Assembly: GCF_001189235.2 (NCBI RefSeq)
Contig: NZ_LFIP02000007.1
Location: forward strand, 125,249-189,248
Source of the DNA: Bradyrhizobium embrapense
GTDB lineage: Bacteria; Pseudomonadota; Alphaproteobacteria; Rhizobiales; Xanthobacteraceae
Length of the DNA: 64,000 bases
Reading direction: 5' to 3'
Shown here: one piece after another, positions 28,024 to 37,051 of the stretch
How the letters are laid out: each line of letters begins with the position of its first letter
How positions within the stretch are numbered: position 1 is the first letter of the stretch
Translations under genes and position numbers: made by a program
Notes under the pieces: model-generated
Told to the model about the DNA's origin: nothing
The model's database searches: none
Seen by the model: only the letters and a program-made list of their open reading frames with translations

Positions 28024-29493
28024 ATGCCACAATTGCCCTTCGATACCGTACTGATCGCCAACAGGGGCGAGATAGCCGCCCGCATCGTCAAAACGTTACG
28101 TAAACTTGGCCTCCGTTCTGCAGTTGCCTATCACGAAATAGACGCGAGAACACCCGCCGTCTCCATGGCCGACCTGGCCATTCAGATCAGCGGCAACACG
28201 CCGATCGCAAGTTATCTCGATACTAGGCAGATCATCGCGGCCGCCGACCAGGCGCGCGCCGGCGCGCTGCATCCCGGTTATGGGCTGCTTTCCGAAAATG
28301 CGGAGTTCGCCAGAGCCGTGACAGACACCGGCATTGCGTTTATCGGTCCTCTTCCGGATACTATCGAACTGATGGGGGACAAGATCCGCGCGCGCAATTT
28401 CGTTCAGTCCAACGGTTTTCCGGTCACCCCCTGCGTCATCGAAGAAGATGATCCGGCGACATTTGCCTCCAGAGCGCAGGCCATGGGAGCTCCTCTGCTC
28501 GTGAAGCCATCGGCTGGCGGCGGCGGTAAGGGCATGCGGATTGTACGCGACCTTAATACCTTGGAGGCAGCCATCGAGCAGGCGCGCAGTGAAGCGGGCC
28601 GTTACTTTGGAGATGCCCGACTCTACGCCGAACGACATCTCGAATACCCACGACACATCGAAGTACAGGTGCTCGGTGATCGCTTAGGAAACGTCGTGCA
28701 TCTGTACGAGCGCGAGTGTTCCGTGCAGCGCCGCTTCCAAAAGATTATCGAGGAAACGCCCTCGCCTGCGCTATCCCAAGAATTGCGGGCTCGAATTTGC
28801 GATACGGCGGTTCGCATCGCTCGTGCAGCGAACTACCGGAATGCAGGAACGGTCGAATTTCTCTTGAGCGGAGACGATTTCTACTTCCTTGAAATGAATA
28901 CACGACTTCAGGTCGAGCATCCGGTCACCGAGATGATTACTGGCGTCGATCTGGTGGCGGAACAGATCTATGCGGCAGCGGGCCGCGAACTTGCATTCTC
29001 CCAGTCCGATATCGTTTCGAACGGCCATGCAATCGAGCTCCGGCTGTACGCTGAGGCTCCTGAACGCGGATACGCTCCAACCACCGGAAAAGTACTTCTT
29101 CTCGAGTATCCCAATGACGTACGGATCGACAGCGGCATCATGCAAGGCCAGCACATCACGCCGGCGTTCGATCCGATGCTCGCCAAGATCATCGTGCATT
29201 CACCAAGCCGCATGGAATCTGTTCTGAAAGCCCATCGTGCAGTCCGCGAATTGGTTTTGCTGGGGTGCGAGACCAATGCGAACTTGCTCGCCCGGATCGT
29301 TTCCGACGAGGCATTTCTCGGCGGTCACTTCCACGTCGGATACCTTGAACAAAACCCGCATCTCGCAGCGGGCAATTTTTCTGCCGGAATGTCTGCGTTC
29401 CTCGCATCCGCCGCTCTCCTGACGAGGCCGGTCCGCGACTCGGCAGATGCCGTGCCAGAGCTTCATTCAGCGCTCGGCAATTGGAGAAACTGA
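28024..29493 (+). CDS. Biotin carboxylase subunit of an acyl-CoA carboxylase
   Basis: A 489 aa AccC/LiuD-type biotin carboxylase that makes carboxybiotin from ATP and bicarbonate. Motifs: LIANRGEIAARI at the N-terminus, ATP-grasp glycine loop KPSAGGGGKGMRI near residue 160, EVQVLGD near 205, catalytic ERECSVQRRFQKIIEE near 230, and FLEMNTRLQVEHPVTE near 285. The ATG at 28024 fits the family start; a TTG 12 bp earlier is possible. It is first of three genes (BC, BCCP, CT) with 1-bp gaps. Separate BC and biotin carrier genes recall bacterial acetyl-CoA systems, but the CT partner is of methylcrotonyl/propionyl type. Confidence 0.92.
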   Translation: MPQLPFDTVLIANRGEIAARIVKTLRKLGLRSAVAYHEIDARTPAVSMADLAIQISGNTPIASYLDTRQIIAAADQARAGALHPGYGLLSENAEFARAVTDTGIAFIGPLPDTIELMGDKIRARNFVQSNGFPVTPCVIEEDDPATFASRAQAMGAPLLVKPSAGGGGKGMRIVRDLNTLEAAIEQARSEAGRYFGDARLYAERHLEYPRHIEVQVLGDRLGNVVHLYERECSVQRRFQKIIEETPSPALSQELRARICDTAVRIARAANYRNAGTVEFLLSGDDFYFLEMNTRLQVEHPVTEMITGVDLVAEQIYAAAGRELAFSQSDIVSNGHAIELRLYAEAPERGYAPTTGKVLLLEYPNDVRIDSGIMQGQHITPAFDPMLAKIIVHSPSRMESVLKAHRAVRELVLLGCETNANLLARIVSDEAFLGGHFHVGYLEQNPHLAAGNFSAGMSAFLASAALLTRPVRDSADAVPELHSALGNWRN

Positions 29494-29494
29494 A

Positions 29495-29998
29495 GTGTAT
29501 CACTCGTTCGAGGTTGACGGCGTAGATCATACATTGTGGCTTTCGGCCAGCCGGCATGGCTACCGCCTTCATTTGCGAGACGAGGTGATTGCGCCCGTCG
29601 CATTCACCGAGCGCAGCGACAGCAGCGGTATCCTGACCATTGCCGGGCAGAGCGAACCCGTCAGGTTCGTGATCGACGGGGAGCTCATTCACCTCCATAT
29701 CCGCGGCAGAACGCGTACTTTGCGCTACATCGATCCGCTAGGGGCCTACGCTGCTGGGAATGACGGGACTTGTCCCCTCGTAGCCCGAGCGCCAATGCCT
29801 GGGAGGGTTGTCGCGATTACAGTTTCGCCTGGTGACTCAGTCTCGGCGGGGACGGCGCTAATGATGATTGAAAGCATGAAGCTGGAAACGATCATACGAT
29901 CACCCCAGGACGGCATCGTCGAGCGGATTCACGTCAAGGAGAACGAGAGCTTCGAGCACGACGCCGTACTCGTAACGCTGTCTAAAGAAGGGTTCTGA
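29495..29998 (+). CDS. Biotin carboxyl carrier protein
   Basis: A 167 aa protein whose C-terminal half is a biotinyl domain: LVARAPMPGRVVAITVSPGD, then MMIESMKLETII with the biotinylated Lys in MKL. The N-terminal half (residues 1-90, a beta-rich stretch starting YHSFEVDG) resembles the BT/linker region of MCC alpha subunits. The start is GTG at 29495 with GGAG eight bases upstream, one base after the biotin carboxylase stop. The pair therefore looks like an MCC-alpha subunit split in two. Confidence 0.9.
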   Translation: MYHSFEVDGVDHTLWLSASRHGYRLHLRDEVIAPVAFTERSDSSGILTIAGQSEPVRFVIDGELIHLHIRGRTRTLRYIDPLGAYAAGNDGTCPLVARAPMPGRVVAITVSPGDSVSAGTALMMIESMKLETIIRSPQDGIVERIHVKENESFEHDAVLVTLSKEGF

Positions 29999-29999
29999 A

Positions 30000-31607
30000 A
30001 TGCAGCGGATCGGTTCTGCGGCGGATGTCGATTCGCAGGAGTTTCGTCGCAACGACCTCCACAACAGACAACTGGCTGCCGAATTGAAGGAGCGCCAACG
30101 CTTGGCCCGGTTCGACAGACCTGAGAAAGACATCGAGCGGCTGCGTCGGCAGAACAAGCTGTTTGTTCGCAACCGCATCGCAGCCTTGCTGGATCCGGAA
30201 ACTCCTTTCCTGGAGCTTTCCACGCTGGCTGCCAACAAGGCTTACAACGGAGAGGTTCCGGGTGCCGCGCAGGTGGTCGGCATCGGCATCGTTGCGGGTC
30301 GAGAAGTGATTGTTCACGCTGACGATTCCAGCGTGAAGAGCGGCGCATGGTATCCACTCTCGGTCAAGAAGATCGTGCGGGCCTTGGACATAGCCATCGA
30401 AAACCGTCTGCCGGTGGTTCATCTATGCGACTGCGCCGGCGGTTTTCTGCCTTTGCAGGCGGAGTTCTTTGCTGATCGATACCATGCGGGTCGAATTCTG
30501 CGCAATCAGTCGATACTCTCGAGGATGGGAGTACCGCAGGTCGCCATCGTCATGGGCCAGTGCACTGCGGCAGGGGCCTATGTCCCCGCGCTTAGCGAAT
30601 ACAACATTGTGGTCGAAGGCACGGGAGCCATTTTTCTTGGCGGCCCTCCGGTCGTGAAGGCTGCCACTGGCGAACAAGTCTCCGCCCAAGAGCTCGGCGG
30701 TGCCCTCATGCATACGAGCGTGTCGGGCACCAGTGACTATTTCGCAACTTCCGAGCTCCACGCAATCGCGATTGCGCGCAACGTTGTCGCGCGCTTCCAT
30801 CAACCGGCGAAAACCTGCATCGATCGCGTAGCGCCCGAGCCGCCCGCCTATGATGCATCCGAACTCTACGGCATCATTCCAGAGGACGCGCGAGCGCAGT
30901 TCGACATGCGGGAGATCATCGCTCGTCTGGTCGATGGCAGTCGATTTGATGAGTACCAGCCGCGTTATGCGACATCACTCGTGTGCGGCTTTGCCCGGCT
31001 CTATGGATATCAAGTCGGGATTGTTGCCAATAACGGCGTTTTGTTCGGCGACAGTGCGCTAAAGGGTGCTCATTTCATTCAAATATGCGACAAAAACCGA
31101 ACGCCCCTGCTCTTCCTGCAGAACGTCACAGGCTTTATGGTTGGCCGCGAATATGAGCGCCGTGGGATCACCAAGGACGGCGCAAAGCTGATCATGACTG
31201 TGTCCAGCGCGTCAGTCCCGAAGTTTACGATCATTTGCAACAGCTCTCATGGCGCAGGCACTTACGCCATGTCGGGACGCGCGTTTGATCCTCGGTTTGT
31301 GTTCAGCTGGCCGAACTCTCAGATTTCCGCGATGGGCGCCGAGCAGGCCGCCGGCGTTCTCACCCACGTCAAGGCGAGACAATTGGCCCGCAACGGAGGG
31401 CGGCTCTCTGAGCAGGAACTGGCAGGCATTCGCGAACCGGTTCTTGAAGAATATCGCGAGCGATCAAGCGCCTATTATGCAACGTCCGAGCTCTGGGACG
31501 ACGGCATTCTTGATCCTGTCGATACCAGGACCGCCCTTGCAATCGCGTTGAGTGCTTCACTCAACGCACCGATCGACGCGCCGCAGTACGGCGTGTTCCG
31601 AATGTAA
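30000..31607 (+). CDS. Carboxyltransferase (beta) subunit, LiuB/MCC-type
   Basis: A 535 aa carboxyltransferase of the crotonase fold that moves CO2 from biotin to an acyl-CoA. Family stretches: RRQNKLFVRNRIAALLD near residue 50, VHLCDCAGGFLPLQ near 140, IVMGQCTAAGAYVPALS near 182, FLQNVTGFMVGREYE near 375 and the MCC-like GAGTYAMSGRAFDPRF near 415. It begins one base after the BCCP stop. Closest in pattern to 3-methylcrotonyl- or geranyl-CoA carboxylases, but the acyl substrate cannot be fixed. Its island location and the relic acyl-CoA dehydrogenase nearby suggest a special rather than a central pathway. Confidence 0.9.
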   Translation: MQRIGSAADVDSQEFRRNDLHNRQLAAELKERQRLARFDRPEKDIERLRRQNKLFVRNRIAALLDPETPFLELSTLAANKAYNGEVPGAAQVVGIGIVAGREVIVHADDSSVKSGAWYPLSVKKIVRALDIAIENRLPVVHLCDCAGGFLPLQAEFFADRYHAGRILRNQSILSRMGVPQVAIVMGQCTAAGAYVPALSEYNIVVEGTGAIFLGGPPVVKAATGEQVSAQELGGALMHTSVSGTSDYFATSELHAIAIARNVVARFHQPAKTCIDRVAPEPPAYDASELYGIIPEDARAQFDMREIIARLVDGSRFDEYQPRYATSLVCGFARLYGYQVGIVANNGVLFGDSALKGAHFIQICDKNRTPLLFLQNVTGFMVGREYERRGITKDGAKLIMTVSSASVPKFTIICNSSHGAGTYAMSGRAFDPRFVFSWPNSQISAMGAEQAAGVLTHVKARQLARNGGRLSEQELAGIREPVLEEYRERSSAYYATSELWDDGILDPVDTRTALAIALSASLNAPIDAPQYGVFRM

Positions 31608-31963
31608 GGCAGGACCGAGCACTTAGGCGCTGACCCAAGCCGGACCGGGAGCTCTCCGTTGCGGTAGTATCCTTCCGGTTTCGCCGTATGCACCTTGATT
31701 TGCAGTCTGGCGGGTGGCTTGTAGGGGGCAGATCAGCACTGCTCCGCCCAAAGCATGTGAGAAGCGACTACAAACGACAGGACAGCGGTGCCGACAAGCC
31801 GCAAGATTTTTCCACGTTTCCGGGCACTTCGGCTGAATCCTCGTGATCAAGAAGTCGCCGCTAAGGCACATGCGCGGCAGTAGACCTCGCCATCTTTGCT
31901 GGCGCAGCAACTGCACTGCTCTCATCGGTCGGCGATCTCTTGACGGCATTACGACATGAAGAG
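31608..31963. other. Intergenic region upstream of the TrpD-like gene
   Basis: No gene seen. The right part leads into the MerR-type element at 31964. Confidence 0.4.
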
Positions 31964-31998
31964 CTTGACCCTCACGTAGCGTCAGGTTGTAGCCTTGC
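31964..31998 (+). promoter_or_regulatory. MerR-type promoter element, copy 2, upstream of the TrpD-like gene
   Basis: TTGACC (31965-31970) and TAGCCT (31990-31995) have a 19-bp spacer containing CTCACGTAGCGTCAGG. It shares CTTGA..C..ACG.A.CGT.A..TTGTA with copies at 26933 and 36075. The TrpD-like gene starts about 170 bp downstream on the same strand. Confidence 0.55.
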
Positions 31999-32165
31999 CG
32001 AAATGGCGGTGCCCTACTCAACCGATCACTCAAACGTCGACCCTCGGCCGTGCCGCCGATGGGCTTGATAGCTTCATCAAGATAGCCGGTGCCGCGTCTC
32101 TTCAACAAAAGCCTCCGATGAAGCGGGACACTCGTCAGATTCGGTCAAATGAACGTGTAAAGTCG

Positions 32166-33179
32166 ATGGAAACGCTGAAATCAATTATTGGTAAAGTTGC
32201 CACCGGCGCCACTCTGACGCGCGAGGAAACTGCGTCAGCATTCGACGGCCTGATGTCGGGTCATGCGACTCCGTCGCAGATCGGCGGCTTGTTGATGGGT
32301 TTGCGAGTCAGGGGCGAGACGATCGAAGAAGTCACCGGAGCGGTCTCCGCGGTACGCGAGAGAATGCCGCGGGTCGAGGTCGCATGCAATCCGATCAATA
32401 TCGCAAGTACGAGCGATACCGTTGCGTATTCGGCCAACGTGATGACGTGCGCCTCATTTATCGTCGCCGGAGCCGACGTTCCTGTTGCCAGACATGCCAA
32501 CAGCGATACATCTTCGGGTCCTAGCACCGCGCAACTATTGGCGCATCTCGGTGTCAACGTCGACCTCAAGCCTGAGGCCGTTGCGCGCTGTGTGCATGAA
32601 GCCGGAATCGGCTTCTCATTTGCGTCAGCCCATTATCCGGCGATGCAGCGCGTCGGCCAGATCCGCACCGCACTTGGGACCCACACCATCCTTAACCTCA
32701 TCGGGCCCCTGTCCAATCCGACCAGGGTCAAGCGGCAGATCGTTGGGATATTCGCTCGCGAATGGGTTCAGCCTCTGGCTTACGTGCTGAAGAACCTTGG
32801 CGCCGAATCGGCATGGGTGGTTCATGGCTCTAACGGGCTGGGCGAGGTTACCCTCACCGGGCCGACCTTTGTTGCTGCGCTTGAGGCCGGCACAGTGCGC
32901 ACCTTCGAAGTGACACCGGAACAAGCCGGGCTTGCCCGCTGCGACAAGGAGACGCTGGAGAGCGGCGAAGCGAAGGACAATGCCGTCGCCTTGCAAAACG
33001 TGCTCGACGGCGTTCCGGGTCGATTTCGCGACGCTGCAATTTTGAATGCGGCGGCGACATTGATCGTGGCCGGCCGCGTCGAGACGCTGCAGGAGGGCGT
33101 CGCACTTGCACAACATGCGCTTGACAGTGGCAGCGCAGCCGTTCGACTGAAACGCTTGATTGCAGTGTCCAACACGTAA
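32166..33179 (+). CDS. TrpD (anthranilate phosphoribosyltransferase) paralogue with degenerate PRPP motifs
   Basis: 337 aa, the normal TrpD length from the ATG at 32166, beginning METLKSIIGKVATG. The fold is clear: ATPSQIGGLLMGLRVRGET, HTILNLIGPLSNP and an anthranilate-site-like IRTALG. Key catalytic parts are lost, however. The pyrophosphate loop GTGGDG reads STSDTV (81-86), KHGNR reads RHANS (109-113), and the metal-binding DGLDE reads NGLGE. So it probably does not use PRPP as TrpD does and may bind another ligand or catalyse a changed reaction. It sits alone, without other trp genes, behind a MerR-type element. Upstream in-frame starts (31995, 32118) are less likely. Confidence 0.85.
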   Translation: METLKSIIGKVATGATLTREETASAFDGLMSGHATPSQIGGLLMGLRVRGETIEEVTGAVSAVRERMPRVEVACNPINIASTSDTVAYSANVMTCASFIVAGADVPVARHANSDTSSGPSTAQLLAHLGVNVDLKPEAVARCVHEAGIGFSFASAHYPAMQRVGQIRTALGTHTILNLIGPLSNPTRVKRQIVGIFAREWVQPLAYVLKNLGAESAWVVHGSNGLGEVTLTGPTFVAALEAGTVRTFEVTPEQAGLARCDKETLESGEAKDNAVALQNVLDGVPGRFRDAAILNAAATLIVAGRVETLQEGVALAQHALDSGSAAVRLKRLIAVSNT

Positions 33180-33425
33180 CAGGGGCCGGAACACGGTCCC
33201 GAGGAAGCCGATTCTGACAAGCGGCTATGCAATAGCAGCTGCGACTGTGCGCCTATTCCTTCGAAATTTCGATGAGCATGTGCCGCGTGCGCGCGCCGTT
33301 CAAAGCAGTCCTCGTTAAGAACGCGGTACGAGAGCCATCCCTGTTCATCGGCGAGAGTCTGCTCCAGCCCCTACTGCCGAGATACAGACCCGCGGCATGC
33401 GCTGCGTTCCAAAGGAGATAGTCAG

Positions 33426-33611
33426 ATGATGTCATCACAGAAGTTGGAGGCACTCGGATCCATCGCAATGATAGAACACATCATCCGAAAGTTTCGTGAA
33501 TTGATCGACACGGATTGCTCGATCCCGCCCGAATTGCGGGGTTCGCTGCACGCGACGCTCGATGTGCATCTTCTGGATGCAAAAAAGCGTGTTCTCTTAC
33601 GCGTACATTGA
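33426..33611 (+). CDS. Small hypothetical protein
   Basis: 61 aa with a strong AAAGGAGATAG ribosome binding site and a double ATG start. It is mostly helical (IEHIIRKFRELIDTD, then LRGSLHATLDVHLLDAKKR) with no membrane segment. The good initiation site argues that it is real. Not recognised. Confidence 0.55.
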   Translation: MMSSQKLEALGSIAMIEHIIRKFRELIDTDCSIPPELRGSLHATLDVHLLDAKKRVLLRVH

Positions 33612-33794
33612 GCGATAACCTTGGGCAGCACTCTGGTCGTCGCGCGGAGGACATCAATGTCGTGTTCGGTCTCATCATTGCCCTCTAGACACGCGGTTTT
33701 CCGAGACTGCGCGCCCAATTGCGGCCGCGAGATGAATCCGAGCCTGCCCAAGCTAACGAAGCATCAGAGTGGGGTATAACCGCAAAGGCAAATC

Positions 33795-34340
33795 ATGACA
33801 CACTGGTCATCCCCCGTGGTTGGGAATATGCCGTCTATCCAGCCGGCCGATTTCCGTCAGGCTATGCGATATCTGGCAAGCGGTGTCGCCATCGTGACGA
33901 CCGGAACGGCCGGCGGACGACGTGGACTGACGGTGAGTTCTGTGACGTCCATCTGCATGGAACCGCCGTGCTTGCTCGTTGGCATCAACGCCCAATCTGA
34001 AGCGCATGACGCGATCCTCGCTAGCGGCAGTTTTGCAATCAATCTTCTCCACAGTGACCAGGAGGACCTGGCCCTGCGTTTTGGCGGTCAGGAGGGAGTA
34101 AAAGGTGTTCATCGCTTCGGCACGGCTTCCTGGACTCAGGGCGTGGTCAACGTGCCGCTATTGTCCAACGCACTTTGCGCGATCGAATGCGTTCTCTATG
34201 ACCACAAGATCATTGGCACACATAGGATCTTTATCGGACGAATTGTCGCAGCTCGGGCTGGCCATGGCAATCCATTGATCAACTTCCAGGGCGCGCTTCG
34301 AACCTTGCCCGTTGCCAAGTTCTGCGCAGAATGCCGTTAG
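33795..34340 (+). CDS. Flavin reductase (HpaC/DIM6 family)
   Basis: A 181 aa flavin reductase domain protein. Family features: FRQAMRYLASGVAIVTTG near residue 20, GLTVSSVTSICMEPPCLLVGIN near 44, and AINLLHSDQEDLALRFGG near 80. Such proteins supply reduced FMN/FAD to a partner monooxygenase. No partner oxygenase is adjacent. The start ATG has AAAGG upstream. It lies between the TrpD-like and M20 peptidase genes on the same strand, but with gaps of over 350 bp, so they need not be one operon. Confidence 0.85.
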   Translation: MTHWSSPVVGNMPSIQPADFRQAMRYLASGVAIVTTGTAGGRRGLTVSSVTSICMEPPCLLVGINAQSEAHDAILASGSFAINLLHSDQEDLALRFGGQEGVKGVHRFGTASWTQGVVNVPLLSNALCAIECVLYDHKIIGTHRIFIGRIVAARAGHGNPLINFQGALRTLPVAKFCAECR

Positions 34341-34711
34341 AATGGAATACGCGTTGACCGGACGACTGGTACTGGAGCGATCCTTATCGAAAAATCATCC
34401 GGGCAGCTCGTGGACGACTTTGGTTCTTACGGGCTCACCTCGCGTTGAAAAGCGCGCGTAGCTCACGACTGATTAGACCATCCGACCGCACACTGGACCG
34501 GCATAGCCCCGACATAAACTACCAGCTTTGGTAGCTCAGTTCTCCTCGGCAGGCGCGTAGTGTCGCGGCAGGATCATCGTTTAAAGGCACACTGCGTCAC
34601 AATAGCCAGCCAACCTAAGACCTTCGTGCTCAATCCGGAAGCGAGCAAGCGGGTCGTACCATGGGCTTGCGCGAGTGATGAAAGTTGAGACTCGAGGGGC
34701 ATCCGACAAAT
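34341..34711. other. Intergenic region with a small dyad
   Basis: No gene seen. CTACCA-GCTT-TGGTAG at 34519-34534 is a perfect 6-bp hairpin or operator-like dyad. It has no T-run after it, so it is not a typical terminator. Confidence 0.4.
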
Positions 34712-35836
34712 ATGTCCAGTTACCCGTTTGAAACTTCCGCGATCCTCGATGGCATCCGTCGCTGGGTCGAGATCGAGTCCCCGACGGAACGGCCGGATCA
34801 GCTCAACAAGCTGGCTGACGTCGTCGCGGGCGGCTATCGCGACCTGCCGGCTGCCATCGAGCGCATTGCGGGACGTGAACGTTGCGGCGATCACCTGATC
34901 GCGCGCTCGTCATGGGGACAGGGCGTGCCGGGCATCCTGGTGTTGAGCCATCTCGACACCGTTCATCCGATGGGATTCATAAAACGACTACCGTTCAAGA
35001 CCAACGGTGACAGCGCGTTCGGCCCGGGTGCCTACGACATGAAGGGCGGCGCCTATTTAGCCTATCACGCATTTCGGCAGATCTGCGCCGACGACGCGCG
35101 CCCGCCGCTCGGCATCACCCACCTCTACGTGTCGGATGAGGAGATCGGCAGTCCCACCTCGCGGGCCCTGATCGAGGCCGAGGGTCGCAAGGCAAAATAT
35201 GTGCTGGTTACCGAACCGGCGCGCAACGGCGGCAAGGTCGTCACCGGGCGGAAGGGTGTTGGCCGCTTCGATGTCTTCATCAAGGGCGCGCCGGCGCACG
35301 CCGGCGAACGCCCCGAACACTGCCGTAGCGCGATCCGGGAGCTAGCCAATGTGATCCAGACGCTCGAGGCGATGAACGATCTTTCGCGCGGCATCACCGT
35401 CAACGTTGGCGTCGTCCGCGGCGGCACCAAGCCAAACGTAATTGCCGAACAGGCCCATGCGGAAGTCGACCTGCGCGTGCCGGCTATGGCACATGCAGAC
35501 GAGTTGGTGTCGAGAATTCTCCGAATCACCTCGCGCACCGATGGCGTTCGCCTGAAAGTATCGGGCGGCTTGAACCGTCCTCCCTATGAGAAGAGCAAGG
35601 CCGGCGCCACGCTATACGAACACGCCAGGCAACTTGCCGCTGAGATTGGTTTCGAGCTGCTCGATGCGTTCAGCGGCGGCGGCTCCGATGCCAATTTCAC
35701 CGCGCCGCATACCGCAACCCTCGATGGCCTCGGCGTAGACGGCAAGGGCGCGCACACGCATCATGAGCAACTCTATATTTCATCGATCGAACCTCGCGCG
35801 CGGCTGCTGTATCGCCTCTATCAGACACTGCGATAA
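34712..35836 (+). CDS. M20 family metallopeptidase (glutamate carboxypeptidase / amidohydrolase type)
   Basis: A 374 aa zinc hydrolase. Metal ligands and catalytic residues lie in VLSHLDTVHP (His and the Asp two residues on), YDMKGG (bridging Asp), SDEEIGS (catalytic Glu pair) and, at the end, GAHTHHEQL (last His). The dimerisation domain follows GAPAHAGERPEHCRSAI near residue 210. Relatives (carboxypeptidase G2, ArgE/DapE, IAA-amino acid hydrolases) cleave an amide to release an amino acid. The ATG at 34712 is preferred over an earlier start nine codons upstream. Substrate unknown; removing an amino acid from a conjugate is a reasonable inference. Confidence 0.88.
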   Translation: MSSYPFETSAILDGIRRWVEIESPTERPDQLNKLADVVAGGYRDLPAAIERIAGRERCGDHLIARSSWGQGVPGILVLSHLDTVHPMGFIKRLPFKTNGDSAFGPGAYDMKGGAYLAYHAFRQICADDARPPLGITHLYVSDEEIGSPTSRALIEAEGRKAKYVLVTEPARNGGKVVTGRKGVGRFDVFIKGAPAHAGERPEHCRSAIRELANVIQTLEAMNDLSRGITVNVGVVRGGTKPNVIAEQAHAEVDLRVPAMAHADELVSRILRITSRTDGVRLKVSGGLNRPPYEKSKAGATLYEHARQLAAEIGFELLDAFSGGGSDANFTAPHTATLDGLGVDGKGAHTHHEQLYISSIEPRARLLYRLYQTLR

Positions 35837-36074
35837 TCCACGCATCGGTAGGCGAGCGAACTTAAGCGGAGGGCGTCGCGCAATCCGCTCTTGGTAGCGA
35901 GCACTCGATCGCTGGACGTGGCAAGCCTTTTCGACAAGGACCCTGCCAGCCGCAGAACCATTCTGATGGGAGCGCCACTTTTTAACGCAGATCGCGCGCT
36001 GGGAGCTCTCTACCCGTCGCGGAGGTCCGTCCCGACATACCTTTGGCATGTTCATGCGAAGTTGTCAGAAAGGG

Positions 36075-36109
36075 CTTGAATCGGACGTAACGTTAAGTTG
36101 TACGATCTT
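36075..36109 (+). promoter_or_regulatory. MerR-type promoter element, copy 3
   Basis: TTGAAT (36076-36081) and TACGAT (36101-36106) flank a 19-bp spacer containing ACGTAACGT. It is very close to copy 1, including the preceding AGGGCTTGAATCG. No intact gene follows within 500 bp, so the gene it served may be gone. Confidence 0.5.
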
Positions 36110-36651
36110 ACGGTTGGCACGCATCTTCATCCCCCGCCGCGACTGGAAGGATTGACGAATGTCTGAGTTGGTCAGAACAACCCCGCACTGGTTGGTCATG
36201 ATCTTCATCCCCGACGGCCTTCCGGTCGAAACAGTGACGCAGCGCGTCTTGACCGCAGCCTTACGGCTCGCGGCTAGTTGCAAATGGTTGAGCATTGCAG
36301 AACCGCAACACTGTGGCTACCGCAAGCCGGGCCTGCAGCGAGCAGGCGACGTCGGACAAGATCAATGCAGGGTTCGGTGCAGCGCCACTGCAGGGCGCGG
36401 CCTTTTCCCGATATTGAACCCGCCCCGCTCTTCTGGCGGGAGACAGCCCCAGAAGCAGTCCGCCGAATGGGCTCTTCGCTCCGCTCATGCCGGCCTACCG
36501 GCGCATTCTCGTGCGCAGATGTGCGACAGGCCGTGAGCCTCCTCGACAGGCCGTGAGCCTCCTGAGGTTTTCATAGGGCCTTAGCTGCGGGTGTCACTCG
36601 GCGTGACCGGAACAGCACCGGAGAGATTGCCTGGTATCCTGGAGCAACAAG
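36110..36651. other. Gene-poor stretch after MerR-type element 3
   Basis: Open frames (for example 36159-36536 +) look unstructured. The only clear feature is the tandem 20-bp repeat at 36524-36563. Confidence 0.35.
36524..36563. repeat. Tandem direct repeat, two copies of 20 bp
   Basis: CGACAGGCCGTGAGCCTCCT occurs twice head to tail with no mismatch. It lies in non-coding sequence. Confidence 0.9.
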
Positions 36652-36927
36652 TTGAAAGAGCCTGACGGCGTCAACAAAGTCTTGTTGATCGACCATATTG
36701 AAGGCCAATGCCGGGCCATCATCGGCGTCAAGGATGGAGATACCAGAGCTGCCTATATGTGCGGCGAGCCTGTCTGTCAAAGACCGGGCAAGAAACAGTC
36801 GTCATGGTGCGCCTACCACTACGGTCAGATGCACACGACCGCCGCCGAGCCGAACAGAACGAGTAATCAGTCGTCAGCGATTCGCCAGGCAATATCCGTT
36901 GATCGCAACCATCGCAACAATCAATAG
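36652..36927 (+). pseudogene. GcrA-like C-terminal fragment
   Basis: 91 aa with QCRAIIGV...YMCGEPVCQ...SSWCAYHYGQMH, matching the C-terminal Cys/His-rich part of GcrA cell-cycle regulators. The N-terminal DNA-binding half (about 100 aa in GcrA) is missing; only a TTG is available as start. It is probably a remnant, though a short free-standing domain cannot be excluded. Confidence 0.55.
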
Positions 36928-37051
36928 CCACGTTGTCCTGCCGAAGGGTGTGATTATCGTGCAACGGGCAGCGAACCATCTGGTGGGCCTCGCGAGCGCG
37001 TTGCGATACCTGTTCGAACCGTTGCGCGGAGCTGATTATATGGAGATTTAG

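Noticed and set aside
36980..37005. GG-N10-GC match before the AMP-ligase gene
   Set aside because: Lacks TTGC at -12 and TGGCA at -24, and there is no NifA site; expected by chance in GC-rich DNA.
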